Assembly (NCBI GenBank): GCA_016786705.1
Contig: JAEUVV010000007.1
Coordinates: 124,001-188,000 of the forward strand
DNA from: Taibaiella sp.
GTDB lineage: Bacteria; Bacteroidota; Bacteroidia; Chitinophagales; Chitinophagaceae
DNA: 64,000 nt
Direction: 5' to 3'
The notes beneath the pieces were generated by a model. That model was given only the letters and a program-made list of their open reading frames with translations. It was not told where the DNA came from and did not search any database. Shown piece by piece: positions 47,260-56,031 of the stretch (within the stretch, counting starts at the first letter, position 1; each line of letters opens with the position of its first letter). Position numbers and translations under genes: made by a program.

Positions 47260-47685
47260 TTAAACCGTTTGCGCATTCAAAAGAGGAGCCCCTTCCGGTG
47301 CTTTTCTAGCTGCCGCATGCTGCAATTTCTGGTTAGAAAAATAGGAAATCGCAAGTAAGGCCATCGCTATAAAGGGTAATAAAATACAAACAGCATTACC
47401 ATCTACCACAGCATGACTGATCACGGCAAATACCAGGCTGAAAGTCAATCCGGCATAAGCCCATTCTTTAAGTTTGGGATGCAATCCGGGTAGGATCAGG
47501 GCTGTTGCGCCCAATACTTTGAAGACAATAAGCGCGTAAGCGAAATAGTCGGGGTAATGCAAAGGTTTGGTACCGGCATTGACATACTCAGGCGCGAAAA
47601 ACACCGTACTTAAGGGCATTACTCCTTCCCACAAAAAAATAATAAGGGTGGTTATCCAAAAAAGAATTCTATACTTTTTCATCAC
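47260..47685 (-). CDS. DoxX-like small membrane protein
   Basis: This 141-residue protein has four predicted transmembrane helices (ILFWITTLIIFLWEG; FAYALIVFKVLGATALILPG; AYAGLTFSLVFAVISHAVV; ILLPFIAMALLAISYF). This is the arrangement of DoxX-like family proteins, whose role is poorly known (oxidative stress, quinone-linked). Its start overlaps the end of the upstream VOC gene by 17 nt, so it is translationally coupled. It is last in the four-gene minus cluster divergent from the AraC regulator. Confidence 0.82.
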   Translation of the reverse strand: MMKKYRILFWITTLIIFLWEGVMPLSTVFFAPEYVNAGTKPLHYPDYFAYALIVFKVLGATALILPGLHPKLKEWAYAGLTFSLVFAVISHAVVDGNAVCILLPFIAMALLAISYFSNQKLQHAAARKAPEGAPLLNAQTV

Positions 47686-48112
47686 GTAACATTTTAATGG
47701 TTTGATTTTTGTTGTAATTCAATATCCAGTGGTTGCCAAATTTATCGGTAAGGTCACCAAAGAGTGCGCCCCAAAAGCTTTCTTCCAACTGATGATTGAC
47801 TACTCCGCCCGCTGAAAGCCGCTTATAGAAAGTTTTCACCTCCGCTTCACTGCTGCAGTTTAAAGAGAGCGTTACATTGTTACCCATTATCAACCCTTGC
47901 CCGGCTACCATATCGGAGCCCATAAGTACCATAGCATCTTTGGTTAAGGTAGCATGCAGAATACAGTCTTTCATGCGCTCCGGCATTTTGGCGGACAAAG
48001 GAGATTCACCGACCGTCTGGAAGCTAAGTTCGCCACCCAGGCAAATTTGATAGAAAGTCATTGCAGCGCGGCAATTGCCGTTAAAAGTGAGGTATGCATT
48101 GATCTGTGTCAT
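47669..48112 (-). CDS. VOC-family (PhnB/glyoxalase-like) protein
   Basis: This 147-residue protein has the N-terminal INAYLTFNGNCRAAMTFYQ typical of PhnB-like VOC proteins, VLMGSDMVAGQG in the middle and a C-terminal WGALFGDLTDKFGNHWILNYN. The vicinal-oxygen-chelate fold is clear, but the metal and substrate are not. Related proteins are annotated as 3-demethylubiquinone-9 methyltransferase-like by similarity only. It is in an operon with an SRPBCC protein, a second VOC protein and DoxX. Confidence 0.85.
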   Translation of the reverse strand: MTQINAYLTFNGNCRAAMTFYQICLGGELSFQTVGESPLSAKMPERMKDCILHATLTKDAMVLMGSDMVAGQGLIMGNNVTLSLNCSSEAEVKTFYKRLSAGGVVNHQLEESFWGALFGDLTDKFGNHWILNYNKNQTIKMLRDEKV

Positions 48113-48138
48113 TTTTGCACTTGTTATTTTGTGGCTGA

Positions 48139-48588
48139 TTATGCATCCGGGATGTTCGGCTCTGTCAGTTTTTTTAATTTATCCAGGCATTCCTGCCAGC
48201 CCAGGTAACACATTTCTGCCGGGATCATATCCGGTAGACCCGTTTGGGTAATCATCAACTCTGTACCGCAGCTTACCCGGTTTAATTGTACCGTTGTGAT
48301 CATCTCACCCGGCAGGTTAGGATCATCAAATTTGTCGGTATACTTCAAAAATTGATCCGGTATGATTTCCAGGTATTCACCGCCGAAGGAATGCGCATTA
48401 CCGGTTGTAAAATTGGTAAAACTCATTTTGTAAGTACCCCCGGCTTTAAAATCCATCTGGTGTACTTTACAAACAAATCCATAAGGCGGCAACCAGCTTG
48501 CCATGGCATCCGCTTCTGCAAATGCGCGAAATACTTTTTCTGGTGGCGCTGCCAAAACGATGTGCAGACTTACTTTATTCTTTTCCAT
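48139..48588 (-). CDS. SRPBCC (AHSA1-like START) domain protein
   Basis: This 149-residue protein begins LHIVLAAPPEKVFRAFAEADAMASWLPP, the AHSA1 opening, with FKAGGTYKMSF and FDDPNLPGEMITTVQL in the strands and a terminal helix GWQECLDKLKKL. It has a hydrophobic ligand-binding fold of unknown ligand. It lies 26 nt upstream of the VOC gene on the same strand and belongs to the same four-gene cluster. Confidence 0.85.
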   Translation of the reverse strand: MEKNKVSLHIVLAAPPEKVFRAFAEADAMASWLPPYGFVCKVHQMDFKAGGTYKMSFTNFTTGNAHSFGGEYLEIIPDQFLKYTDKFDDPNLPGEMITTVQLNRVSCGTELMITQTGLPDMIPAEMCYLGWQECLDKLKKLTEPNIPDA

Positions 48589-48623
48589 TTTTTTTAATTT
48601 TTAATGATTGTTAATGATGAAAT

Positions 48624-49028
48624 TTATTGTTGCGGGAATTGTGACCTATCCATATAGCCCAGCTCCCAGGTATGCCCGTCAAAGTCTTCAATGGTCCGCT
48701 GCTGCATAAAACCATAGTCCCGCATTTCATTCGGTTCAATACCTCCTGCGGCCAGGCCTTTTTCCATAACCTGGTTTAATTGCTCCAAGTTTTCCATAGA
48801 AAGATAGAACAGCCCGGCTATTGCATGCTTAGTATCCGCGATCGGCTTGGCGGTAAATGTTTTGAACTTATCATGCGTTAAAAGCATAACAAAGATCTGC
48901 TCGCTCCAGACCATGCATTTAGCGGTATCGTCGCAGAATTGGGGATTCATTACAAAGCCTAGTTCTGTATAAAACTTCATGGATTGATCCAGATCGGCTA
49001 CGGGCAAGTTGATAAATACCTGTTTCAT
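48624..49028 (-). CDS. VOC-family glyoxalase-like protein
   Basis: This 134-residue protein starts QVFINLPVADLDQSMKFYTE and ends TIEDFDGHTWELGYMD, with conserved Glu near the end. This is a single-domain VOC/bleomycin-resistance-like fold. The substrate is unknown. It is first in the cluster that runs away from the AraC/DJ-1 regulator across a 161-nt shared upstream region. Confidence 0.85.
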   Translation of the reverse strand: MKQVFINLPVADLDQSMKFYTELGFVMNPQFCDDTAKCMVWSEQIFVMLLTHDKFKTFTAKPIADTKHAIAGLFYLSMENLEQLNQVMEKGLAAGGIEPNEMRDYGFMQQRTIEDFDGHTWELGYMDRSQFPQQ

Positions 49029-49189
49029 TTTTAATTTGTTTTTAAATTTGAATTAATTGGTTTGTGTTTTTGTCCCTACAAAGATGCGACGGCTTTACCT
49101 GAATCAGGATGTGCAATAATGACAACAAAAGGGCGATTTACGACAATCTTTGTCTTATCTTTATCATCACGCTTTAAAGCCCAAATAAA

Positions 49190-50167
49190 ATGAAGCATGT
49201 CAGCATTCTTGTTCCTGAAAACGCGGTGATGCAGGCCATTGCCGACCCGCAATATTTATTCGCGGCGGTAAACCAGTTCATGGCCGTTGCAGGAAAAAAG
49301 CCATTGTTTGAAGTAGAATTGGTAGGGCTGAAAAAGCAGGTAAACATTAATGATGGCTTATTTTCGGTTAACACTTCCCGCTTATTGAAAGATGTTACCC
49401 AAACCGACCTGATCATTATCCCGGCTATTACCGGCGATATGCAGACCGCCATTGAAGCCAATAAAAAATCTTTGCCCTGGATCGTAGCGCAATATAATAA
49501 AGGCTCAGAAGTGGCGGCCCTTTGCGTAGGCGCTTTCTTGTTGGCCTCCACAGGCCTGCTTAATGGTAAACAATGCTCTACACACTGGGGCTTTCAGCAT
49601 GAGTTCCGGGAACTGTTTCCCGAAGTTGTCGTAGCAGATGGCAGTATTGTTACCGAAGAGCAGCGCCTGTATTCCAGCGGCGGTGCTATGTCTTACTGGA
49701 ACTTATTGCTGCACCTGGTAGAAAAATATACCGACCGGCATACCGCGATCCTGGCCTCCAAGTATTTTGCCATAGATATAGACCGGGACAGCCAGGCGGC
49801 TTTTGCCGTATTTAAAGGCCAGAAGAATCATACTGATGAGGCCATAAAACTGGCACAGGAGTTTATTGACAAAAACGTCCAGGAAAAGATCACTATTGAT
49901 GAATTGGCCGCACTCGTAGCCCTTGGCAGGCGCAGCTTTGAAAGAAGATTCAAAACGGCGACCAACAATTCAGTGCTGGAATATATTAACAGGGTTAAGA
50001 TTGAATTTGCCAAGCGCAGTTTTGAATCCAGCCGGAAAAACATTAATGAGGTAATGTATGATGTGGGTTATTCAGACACCAAAGCTTTTCGCTCGATTTT
50101 CAAAAAAATAACAGGCCTTACCCCTATTGAATATAGAAATAAGTATAACAAAATGGCCATGATATAA
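49190..50167 (+). CDS. AraC-family regulator with DJ-1/PfpI-like domain
   Basis: This protein has 325 residues. Residues 1-185 form a GATase1/DJ-1-like domain (HVSILVPENAV; nucleophile-elbow ALCVGAFLLASTG with Cys112; STHWGFQHEF). Residues about 210-325 carry two HTH units of AraC (ITIDELAALVALGRRSFERRF, INEVMYDVGYSDTKAFRSIF, then TGLTPIEYRNKY). Such FtrA/GlxA-like regulators sense small metabolites, often through the DJ-1-like domain. It is divergent from the VOC/SRPBCC/DoxX genes, which are the likely targets. Confidence 0.9.
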   Translation: MKHVSILVPENAVMQAIADPQYLFAAVNQFMAVAGKKPLFEVELVGLKKQVNINDGLFSVNTSRLLKDVTQTDLIIIPAITGDMQTAIEANKKSLPWIVAQYNKGSEVAALCVGAFLLASTGLLNGKQCSTHWGFQHEFRELFPEVVVADGSIVTEEQRLYSSGGAMSYWNLLLHLVEKYTDRHTAILASKYFAIDIDRDSQAAFAVFKGQKNHTDEAIKLAQEFIDKNVQEKITIDELAALVALGRRSFERRFKTATNNSVLEYINRVKIEFAKRSFESSRKNINEVMYDVGYSDTKAFRSIFKKITGLTPIEYRNKYNKMAMI

Positions 50168-50198
50168 ACCGGAACCTCTTAGAACAGGGCCAAACGTA

Positions 50199-50864
50199 TT
50201 ATTTCTTTCTGAAAATACGCCACCAGCTCACATACAACAGGACACAAAGCAGTGTACCCAGCAGGCTGCCTACATATACATCTTCAAAGAAATGTTGTCC
50301 CAGGTACATTCTTGAATAAGCCACCAGGAATGCCAGGAGAAAAAACAATATACCCCAGAAAGATTTTCCCGCAGGCAACAATATGCTCAATAAGGTAAAG
50401 CAGGCAAATGCCCCTGCGGAATGCCCTGATGGAAAGGACAGTTGTGCGTGCAGGTCCAGGCCTGCTATACGGTGAAACCAGTCGGCATCACCAAAGACAA
50501 CAGACGGTCGTGGCGCATTGATCAATAATTTAATCCCCTGAACCGCCAGGAAAGGCAATAATTGAGTAAATACCAATAAAAGAAAAAAACGCCAGTTACG
50601 GTATTGTTGCGGCAGGAGCCACACCAGCAGTAACAAAGGCCCTATCACTACAAAGTCACCTACATAGGTATAGTAGTAAAAAAATTGGTCCAAAACGCTT
50701 GTATGTAAGCTGTGTACAGCCTGGAACAAAGCATGGTTCCCTTTGGTGATATACAATACACCGCCAACTATGGCCCAGAGCAAAAACAGCGCTATGAAAA
50801 TACGGAATCCTTTATGCTGCCCCGGCGACGAGGCAGACGTATCTTGATCGGTTACAGTAATCAT
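50199..50864 (-). CDS. PAP2-family membrane phosphatase
   Basis: This 221-residue protein has about six membrane segments. All three PAP2 signatures are present: KLLINAPRP (Lys112 to Pro120), PSGH at 145-148 and SRMYLGQHFFED (184-195). It would remove phosphate from lipid phosphates such as undecaprenyl pyrophosphate or phosphatidate at the outer face of the inner membrane; the substrate is inferred. The start overlaps the stop of the LptF/G gene by 4 nt, showing translational coupling. Confidence 0.92.
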   Translation of the reverse strand: MITVTDQDTSASSPGQHKGFRIFIALFLLWAIVGGVLYITKGNHALFQAVHSLHTSVLDQFFYYYTYVGDFVVIGPLLLLVWLLPQQYRNWRFFLLLVFTQLLPFLAVQGIKLLINAPRPSVVFGDADWFHRIAGLDLHAQLSFPSGHSAGAFACFTLLSILLPAGKSFWGILFFLLAFLVAYSRMYLGQHFFEDVYVGSLLGTLLCVLLYVSWWRIFRKK

Positions 50865-52342
50865 TTATATCTTATCGCAGTCTTTTTACGGTTAAACCAT
50901 TTAGCAAAGAAAGCTTTAACCTTAGACCAAAACAAAAGATAAGCTTCTTTACGGAACACTGAAGAGTCATTACGGGCCTGTATCAGCACCAGTACCGCTA
51001 TAGGCAGTAAAGCCACTGTAGCAAGCCACATACCTTCCATAGGGGTCAATTTAGCTTGCTTGGCGAGCTTTTCACCTGTAGAAGACAGTACAAAATAGAT
51101 CACGAAAAAGGAAATGGAAATAACTGCCGGCATTCCTAAACCGCCCTTGCGCACAATCGCACCCATAGGCGCCCCGATCAGGAACAAGACCAGGCAGGCA
51201 AAGGAAAGGGTAAACTTCTTATGCCATTCCATATCGAAGTCATTCATCTTTTTGTTATTGATCTCGAAATTGGTCTGGAATATATTGGCATAGCGCTGCA
51301 GGCTCTGCACATCGCCCACCACACGCTCGGCTACAGCTCCTTTGACTGAGTCCGAAAATGAACTTATCAAGGTATTTTTATAGGACGGAGTATCAGCCGC
51401 TTTATTGAGATATTTCCCGATATCTTCTGTAAGTTCTTTGTAAGTCTTATCGGATTTTACAACTGATAAAAAATGACCGGTATTTCTTCTCAATTCCTTA
51501 AGATCGCTATTCGTCACCTTGCCAAGACTATCCATGTTTTTACTTAGCATCCGGATATCCATCATTTCCTCGTTGGTCCGGAACAGGTCTTCCTGGGTGC
51601 GGCTGAATTCAAAAGAGGAAACGTCCACGACTTTCGTCCAATGCTTAAAATACATTCTTTGCTGTTCATAAGCGCCGGAATCATCTTTTTTAAACTCATA
51701 ACGCCAGCCTTTACTTAATTCAAAAACCAGGAAACGTTTGTCATTACTTAAATACATTTTACCGTTTTCAGCGGCGATCACGTTATTGTTTGCCTGTGTA
51801 TTGGTATGGTCATAGATCAATACATCATCAATATTCACTCCATCCTTACTCTTACTGCCGATACGTATGGCAAAGTTGCCGATACCTTTATTAAAAATCC
51901 CGGGCTTAATGCTCATGGTGGGCTTTTTATTGCGCATATCGTACAATAAGGAAAATGCTTTAAGGTTGGCTTTGGGAATTACGTAATTGCTGAAGAAGAA
52001 CATGCCCGCTACGATGAATAGGATAAACACGATCAATGGCCGCATAAAGCGAAACAAGGAGATCCCGGAAGATTTGACCGCAACCAGCTCATAACTCTCA
52101 CCCAGGTTACCGAAGGTCATGATAGAAGCCAGCAGTATCCCCAAAGGCATAGCCATAGGGACCAGTGTAGCCGACATATACATCATCATTTCGAGTATGA
52201 GATTTATAGCAAGCCCTTTCCCGATCAGGTCATCCATATACAACCAGAAAAACTGCATCAGGAAGATAAAAAGCACAATAAAGAATGTGACCACAAAAGG
52301 CCCCATAAAGCTTTTCAATACCAGTTTATCTAATTTACGCAT
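50861..52342 (-). CDS. LptF/LptG-family lipopolysaccharide export permease
   Basis: This protein has 493 residues from the ATG at 52342, where MRKLDKLVLKSFMGPF matches the family start; the frame extends 13 codons further up. There are three N-terminal membrane helices, a periplasmic beta-jellyroll region (about 150-340) and three C-terminal helices (FTLSFACLVLFLIGAPMGAIVRKGG, VISISFFVIYFVLSS and beyond). This is the YjgP/YjgQ architecture of the LPS transporter LptB2FG. Whether it acts as LptF or LptG cannot be decided. It is coupled to the PAP2 phosphatase gene. Confidence 0.9.
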   Translation of the reverse strand: MRKLDKLVLKSFMGPFVVTFFIVLFIFLMQFFWLYMDDLIGKGLAINLILEMMMYMSATLVPMAMPLGILLASIMTFGNLGESYELVAVKSSGISLFRFMRPLIVFILFIVAGMFFFSNYVIPKANLKAFSLLYDMRNKKPTMSIKPGIFNKGIGNFAIRIGSKSKDGVNIDDVLIYDHTNTQANNNVIAAENGKMYLSNDKRFLVFELSKGWRYEFKKDDSGAYEQQRMYFKHWTKVVDVSSFEFSRTQEDLFRTNEEMMDIRMLSKNMDSLGKVTNSDLKELRRNTGHFLSVVKSDKTYKELTEDIGKYLNKAADTPSYKNTLISSFSDSVKGAVAERVVGDVQSLQRYANIFQTNFEINNKKMNDFDMEWHKKFTLSFACLVLFLIGAPMGAIVRKGGLGMPAVISISFFVIYFVLSSTGEKLAKQAKLTPMEGMWLATVALLPIAVLVLIQARNDSSVFRKEAYLLFWSKVKAFFAKWFNRKKTAIRYK

Positions 52343-52445
52343 GCCGGTCCAGCTTGGTTTTCTTATAATTTCAGCTTGCAAATATACTACGCTAACGCTA
52401 GCTTATCTAAATTCTTTACACAATACCATTATTATAACACAACAA

Positions 52446-52479
52446 TGCCACTAAAATACATAAACGTATTTCAGTGGCA
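52446..52479 (-). terminator. Terminator hairpin after the START-like gene
   Basis: Arms TGCCACTAAAATAC and GTATTTCAGTGGCA, with one mismatch, lie 28 nt past the stop at 52507. The T-tract is weak. Confidence 0.7.
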
Positions 52480-52506
52480 CTTATTACACCTTGAATAATT
52501 CTTTAT

Positions 52507-52887
52507 TTAGCTGCCAATTCTGTGTTTCAGGTCATTGATCTGCCTGTTCCAGAGCTGCTGCTGGTCCTTGATCTCCGCTTTATCCGCGAAATCAGAAATC
52601 TGGAGTATAGTTTCATTCGTAACATCGCTTTGCGCTATCCTAAACTCAAAATACTCATCATCATTATAATAATCCCACCTGAACTTTACAAAAACATTTT
52701 CTTCCGATTCCAGTAGTTCCGCTTCGTCTGTGGATCCGTCCCAGGAAAAATAGAATGTTTCATCTCTCTGGTCCACCTCGTCTGCAAACCATTCCTGCAA
52801 ACCGGAGGGAGTGGATAAAAACTCAAACAGGATACTGGGGCTGCATCTTACAGGTACCTCTACTGTAAATAAATTTTTCTTACTCAT
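52507..52887 (-). CDS. START-like domain protein (Bacteroidota-conserved)
   Basis: This 126-residue protein starts KNLFTVEVPVRCSPSILFEFLSTPSGLQEWFAD and continues with FRWDYYNDDEYFEFRI and a C-terminal helix QLWNRQINDLKHRIG. It has the SRPBCC/START fold, in the compact version found widely in Bacteroidota next to housekeeping genes. The ligand and role are unknown. It is divergent from rpoD across a 231-nt region. Confidence 0.85.
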   Translation of the reverse strand: MSKKNLFTVEVPVRCSPSILFEFLSTPSGLQEWFADEVDQRDETFYFSWDGSTDEAELLESEENVFVKFRWDYYNDDEYFEFRIAQSDVTNETILQISDFADKAEIKDQQQLWNRQINDLKHRIGS

Positions 52888-53015
52888 ATCTTTAATGGTA
52901 AAATGCTCTTTCTAATTTTACATCTGCAATAAGGTTATTTTTTTTGACAAAAACAAACTTTAGTTTCTTTTTTTAGAAATGATTGTAATAAATAAAGGAT
53001 GGGAAGATAAAAAAA

Positions 53016-53047
53016 TTTGGAATTGTATTATTGAATAGTTAAATTTG
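53016..53047 (+). promoter_or_regulatory. Canonical Bacteroidota promoter of rpoD
   Basis: TTTG (53016-53019), 20-nt spacer, TAAATTTG (53040-53047). This suggests autoregulated transcription of the primary sigma gene with a leader of about 65 nt. Confidence 0.7.
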
Positions 53048-53118
53048 GTTTCCTAAATGTTAAAAAATAGTTTACAATCTCTTAAATTATCCTGTTATAG
53101 ATACTAAATTTATTAATT

Positions 53119-53991
53119 ATGTCAATGCGCCAACTTAAAATCACGAAATCCATTACCAATCGTGAAAGCCAATCATTGGAAAAGTATTTACAAGAAATTG
53201 GCCGTGTTCAACTAATCAGTGCGGAAGAAGAAGTAGCACTGGCGGTCCGTATCAAGCTGGGGGATCAGAAGGCGCTGGACCGGTTAACGAAAGCAAATCT
53301 CAGGTTTGTGGTTTCTGTAGCGAAGCAATATCAAAACCAGGGTTTATCTTTAAGCGACCTGATTAATGAAGGCAATTTAGGCCTGATCAAAGCCGCGCAG
53401 CGTTTTGACGAAACAAAAGGCTTTAAATTCATCTCTTACGCCGTATGGTGGATCCGCCAGTCTATATTACAGGCCCTGGCAGAGCAAAGCCGGATCGTAC
53501 GCCTGCCGCTAAATAAAGTTGGCCTGACCAATAAAATCGGCAAAGCCTATACCGCCCTGGAGCAGGAATTCGAAAGAGAGCCTTCTGCTGACGAGATCGC
53601 TTCCCTTTTAGAGATAGAAATTGAAGAAGTCGAAAGTACCCTGGGCATGTCTTCCAGGCATGTAAGTATGGACGCTCCGTTTTCAGACTCTGAAGACGGG
53701 AGTCTTTTAGATGTATTAGCCAATGACAATGCAGGCTCAGTAGACGGCGAAATTACCAATAAGCAATCCTTAAAAACAGAGATTGACCGTATCCTCAATG
53801 TGCTTACCGACAAGCAAAGAAAGGTGATCCGTATGTATTTCGGCCTGGGCTATGAGCATGCTATTTCCCTCGAAGATATCGGCGCCTCCTTTGACCTGAC
53901 CCGGGAAAGAGTAAGACAAATTAAGGATAAAGCCATCTCCCGCCTGCAATCCAATAACCAATGTCACCTTCTAAAATATTTCTTAGGCTAA
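53119..53991 (+). CDS. rpoD: Primary sigma factor of RNA polymerase (Bacteroidota sigma-ABfr type)
   Basis: This 290-residue protein lacks region 1.1. Region 1.2 is [12 protein letters not shown]. Region 2 is [30 protein letters not shown] with the melting/-10 reading helix [13 protein letters not shown]. Region 3 and region 4 ([36 protein letters not shown]) follow. Size and sequence match the primary sigma of Bacteroidota, which reads TTTG/TAnnTTTG promoters like those marked in this window. An alternative start at the third codon (53125, MRQLKI) fits the family equally well. Confidence 0.93.
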   Translation: MSMRQLKITKSITNRESQSLEKYLQEIGRVQLISAEEEVALAVRIKLGDQKALDRLTKANLRFVVSVAKQYQNQGLSLSDLINEGNLGLIKAAQRFDETKGFKFISYAVWWIRQSILQALAEQSRIVRLPLNKVGLTNKIGKAYTALEQEFEREPSADEIASLLEIEIEEVESTLGMSSRHVSMDAPFSDSEDGSLLDVLANDNAGSVDGEITNKQSLKTEIDRILNVLTDKQRKVIRMYFGLGYEHAISLEDIGASFDLTRERVRQIKDKAISRLQSNNQCHLLKYFLG

Positions 53992-54088
53992 GGTTAAATA
54001 TTATTAAAAAAAAGCTACCTTTACTCTTACTTTATTAACCCAGATAAGATTTGATGGCTTCACCTGCCATTTATAGTAAACTATTATT

Positions 54089-54646
54089 ATGAAAACGATA
54101 AAATCAATTTTATTTTCTGCAATTGGATTTTTCGCTATTGCAGCTTCTGTAGTAGGCTTTTCATCTTGCGAGCAAGATTCCTGCACGGTATTGTTATGTA
54201 AAAACCAGGGAAAATGTGAAGATGGTCTTTGCCAGTGCCCTGCCGGCTATGAAGGATCTGAATGTGAAACTACAGTAGCCAGTAAGTATGTCGGAAAATA
54301 TGGCGGCACCACGCGTTGCAATTACAACAATATGCTATTCCCTATTGTTCCGGATACGGTTGAGATCACACCTCTTGCAGGCCCGGATAAAGTGGGCATG
54401 AAAATAAGAGCAGGTAATACCGTTTTAGACGGTGACTTCTACGGCACCGTTCAGGGTAATACTATAGTGTTCGAAACCCTTATCTCCAGGGATGCACAGG
54501 GTGTAGAACTGGCCAGGATAGATGCTTTCGTAAAATTTGACGGCAACCTGATCAACGTGTTCCTGCAAACGATCAATGCAACTACCCAGGAAAAACAAGC
54601 CTGTTCTTTCATCGGGAAGTACCATGTTCCTGATCCTCAATTTTAA
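54089..54646 (+). CDS. EGF-like domain lipoprotein
   Basis: This 185-residue protein has a signal peptide ending in FSSC (lipobox, Cys near 28). An EGF-like module follows, CTVLLCKNQGKCEDGLCQCPAGYEGSEC given here as its cysteine pattern C-x5-C-x5-C-x4-C-x-C-x8-C. A beta-rich C-terminal domain (VEITPLAGPDKVGMKI; GDFYGTVQGNTIVFE) follows. Similar lipoproteins of unknown function occur in Bacteroidota. It is monocistronic with a strong terminator 22 nt downstream. Confidence 0.82.
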   Translation: MKTIKSILFSAIGFFAIAASVVGFSSCEQDSCTVLLCKNQGKCEDGLCQCPAGYEGSECETTVASKYVGKYGGTTRCNYNNMLFPIVPDTVEITPLAGPDKVGMKIRAGNTVLDGDFYGTVQGNTIVFETLISRDAQGVELARIDAFVKFDGNLINVFLQTINATTQEKQACSFIGKYHVPDPQF

Positions 54647-54667
54647 TTTATCTGATTTACTTATTAT

Positions 54668-54707
54668 AAATAGGGAACGCCGCTTGTATAAGCGGCGTTC
54701 CCTATTT
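54668..54707. terminator. Strong terminator hairpin after the EGF-like lipoprotein
   Basis: 18-bp perfect stem AAATAGGGAACGCCGCTT with GTAT loop; T-rich on both flanks. Confidence 0.88.
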
Positions 54708-54769
54708 ACAGCCATAGTGTTAATCTGGAATTATTATCCGAAATTTGCTGTTTATTTAAAATTCAGGAG

Positions 54770-55501
54770 ATGATACCCGTCCATTATAAAGATTTAGGCC
54801 GTATAGCTTACCAGGAAGCCTGGGACATACAGGAAGCATTGATGAAGGAAGGCCTGGCCATCAAAGCCGCCCGGATCTCGGAACCCGGCTCGGCTATCGC
54901 CCAAAAGGAAATCACACAGCAACTATTAGTCGTAGAGCACCCGCATGTGTATACCCTTGGCAAAAGCGGGGCTATAGAAAATCTACTGATCAATAACCAA
55001 TTAATGACGGAACTGGGGGTAAGCTTCTACAAAACCAACAGAGGCGGAGACATTACCTATCATGGCCCGGGGCAACTGGTAGCCTACCCCGTATTAGACC
55101 TGGAGGCCTTCAAAACAGACCTGGGATGGTATATGCGCTCCCTGGAAGAAGTGATTATACAAACTATTGCCGCTTATGGCATAAAAGGAGAACGCCTGCC
55201 CGGCAGCACCGGCGTATGGCTGGATACCCATGACCTTAGTAAAGCCCGCAAGATTTGCGCTATGGGCGTAAAATGCAGCCGGTGGATCACTATACATGGC
55301 CTGGCCCTTAATGTAAATACAGACCTGAGCTTCTTTGGTCATATAGTACCCTGCGGTATTACCGATAAGGGCGTGACCAGTATGGCAAAAGAATTGGGTA
55401 GCCCGGTAGCCGAAGAAGAGGTAAAACGTGAATTCCTGAAGCAGTTCGCAAAAATTTTCGATGCCGCTATCCTTCCTGAAACGTCTATAGCCCATGGATA
55501 A
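54770..55501 (+). CDS. lipB: Octanoyl-[acyl carrier protein]:protein N-octanoyltransferase
   Basis: This 243-residue protein carries the LipB signature RGGDITYHGPGQLVAYP (91-107). The catalytic dyad is Lys161 (KICAMGVK) and Cys195 (GHIVPCGI), the same 34-residue spacing as in E. coli LipB. It transfers octanoate from ACP to lipoyl domains, the first step of lipoate assembly. It overlaps folK by 8 nt, so the two are cotranscribed. Confidence 0.95.
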   Translation: MIPVHYKDLGRIAYQEAWDIQEALMKEGLAIKAARISEPGSAIAQKEITQQLLVVEHPHVYTLGKSGAIENLLINNQLMTELGVSFYKTNRGGDITYHGPGQLVAYPVLDLEAFKTDLGWYMRSLEEVIIQTIAAYGIKGERLPGSTGVWLDTHDLSKARKICAMGVKCSRWITIHGLALNVNTDLSFFGHIVPCGITDKGVTSMAKELGSPVAEEEVKREFLKQFAKIFDAAILPETSIAHG

Positions 55502-55985
55502 CAATATCGTTTACCTGCTCCTGGGAGGTAATATGGGAGACCGGAAACTATTATTATCGCAGGCAGTAGGCCTCATCGGCGACAAAATAGGGACGGTCCT
55601 GAAAACTTCTGCGTTGTATGAAACCGCGGCCTGGGGCAAACAGGACCAGGCGGCTTTTCTTAACCAGGCGGTCATGCTCGCAACGCCCTTATCCGCATCT
55701 GCAACCCTGGTACAGGTCCAGGAAATAGAGCTGGAGCTGGGCAGGGCAAGGATTGAAAAATGGGGCAGCAGGACTATTGATATTGATATTATCTTTTTCA
55801 ACAACGAGCACATAGCTGAACCCGGGCTTACTGTCCCCCACCCCCATATGCAGGACCGGAATTTTGTGCTGGTACCCCTGGCCGAAATAGCGGCGGATTA
55901 TATCCACCCGCTGTTGCATTCTGCTGTTGCAATCCTGCAAAAACAGTGCAAGGATACGCTGGAGGTAAATAAATACGTTTCTTAA
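55494..55985 (+). CDS. folK: 2-amino-4-hydroxy-6-hydroxymethyldihydropteridine diphosphokinase
   Basis: This 163-residue protein has VYLLLGGNMGDRK at the start, the YETAAWGKQDQAAFLNQ loop, the metal/ATP site RTIDIDIIFF, and PHPHMQDRNFVLVPLAEI, all hallmarks of HPPK. It transfers pyrophosphate to the pterin in folate synthesis. It overlaps lipB by 8 nt. The folate product links this gene to the MetF/MetH pathway at the left of the window, though not by operon. Confidence 0.95.
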   Translation: MDNNIVYLLLGGNMGDRKLLLSQAVGLIGDKIGTVLKTSALYETAAWGKQDQAAFLNQAVMLATPLSASATLVQVQEIELELGRARIEKWGSRTIDIDIIFFNNEHIAEPGLTVPHPHMQDRNFVLVPLAEIAADYIHPLLHSAVAILQKQCKDTLEVNKYVS

Positions 55986-56031
55986 TACAGCAAACCCTAA
56001 GATAAAAATATCGCAGTTCGTCTTATTCATC

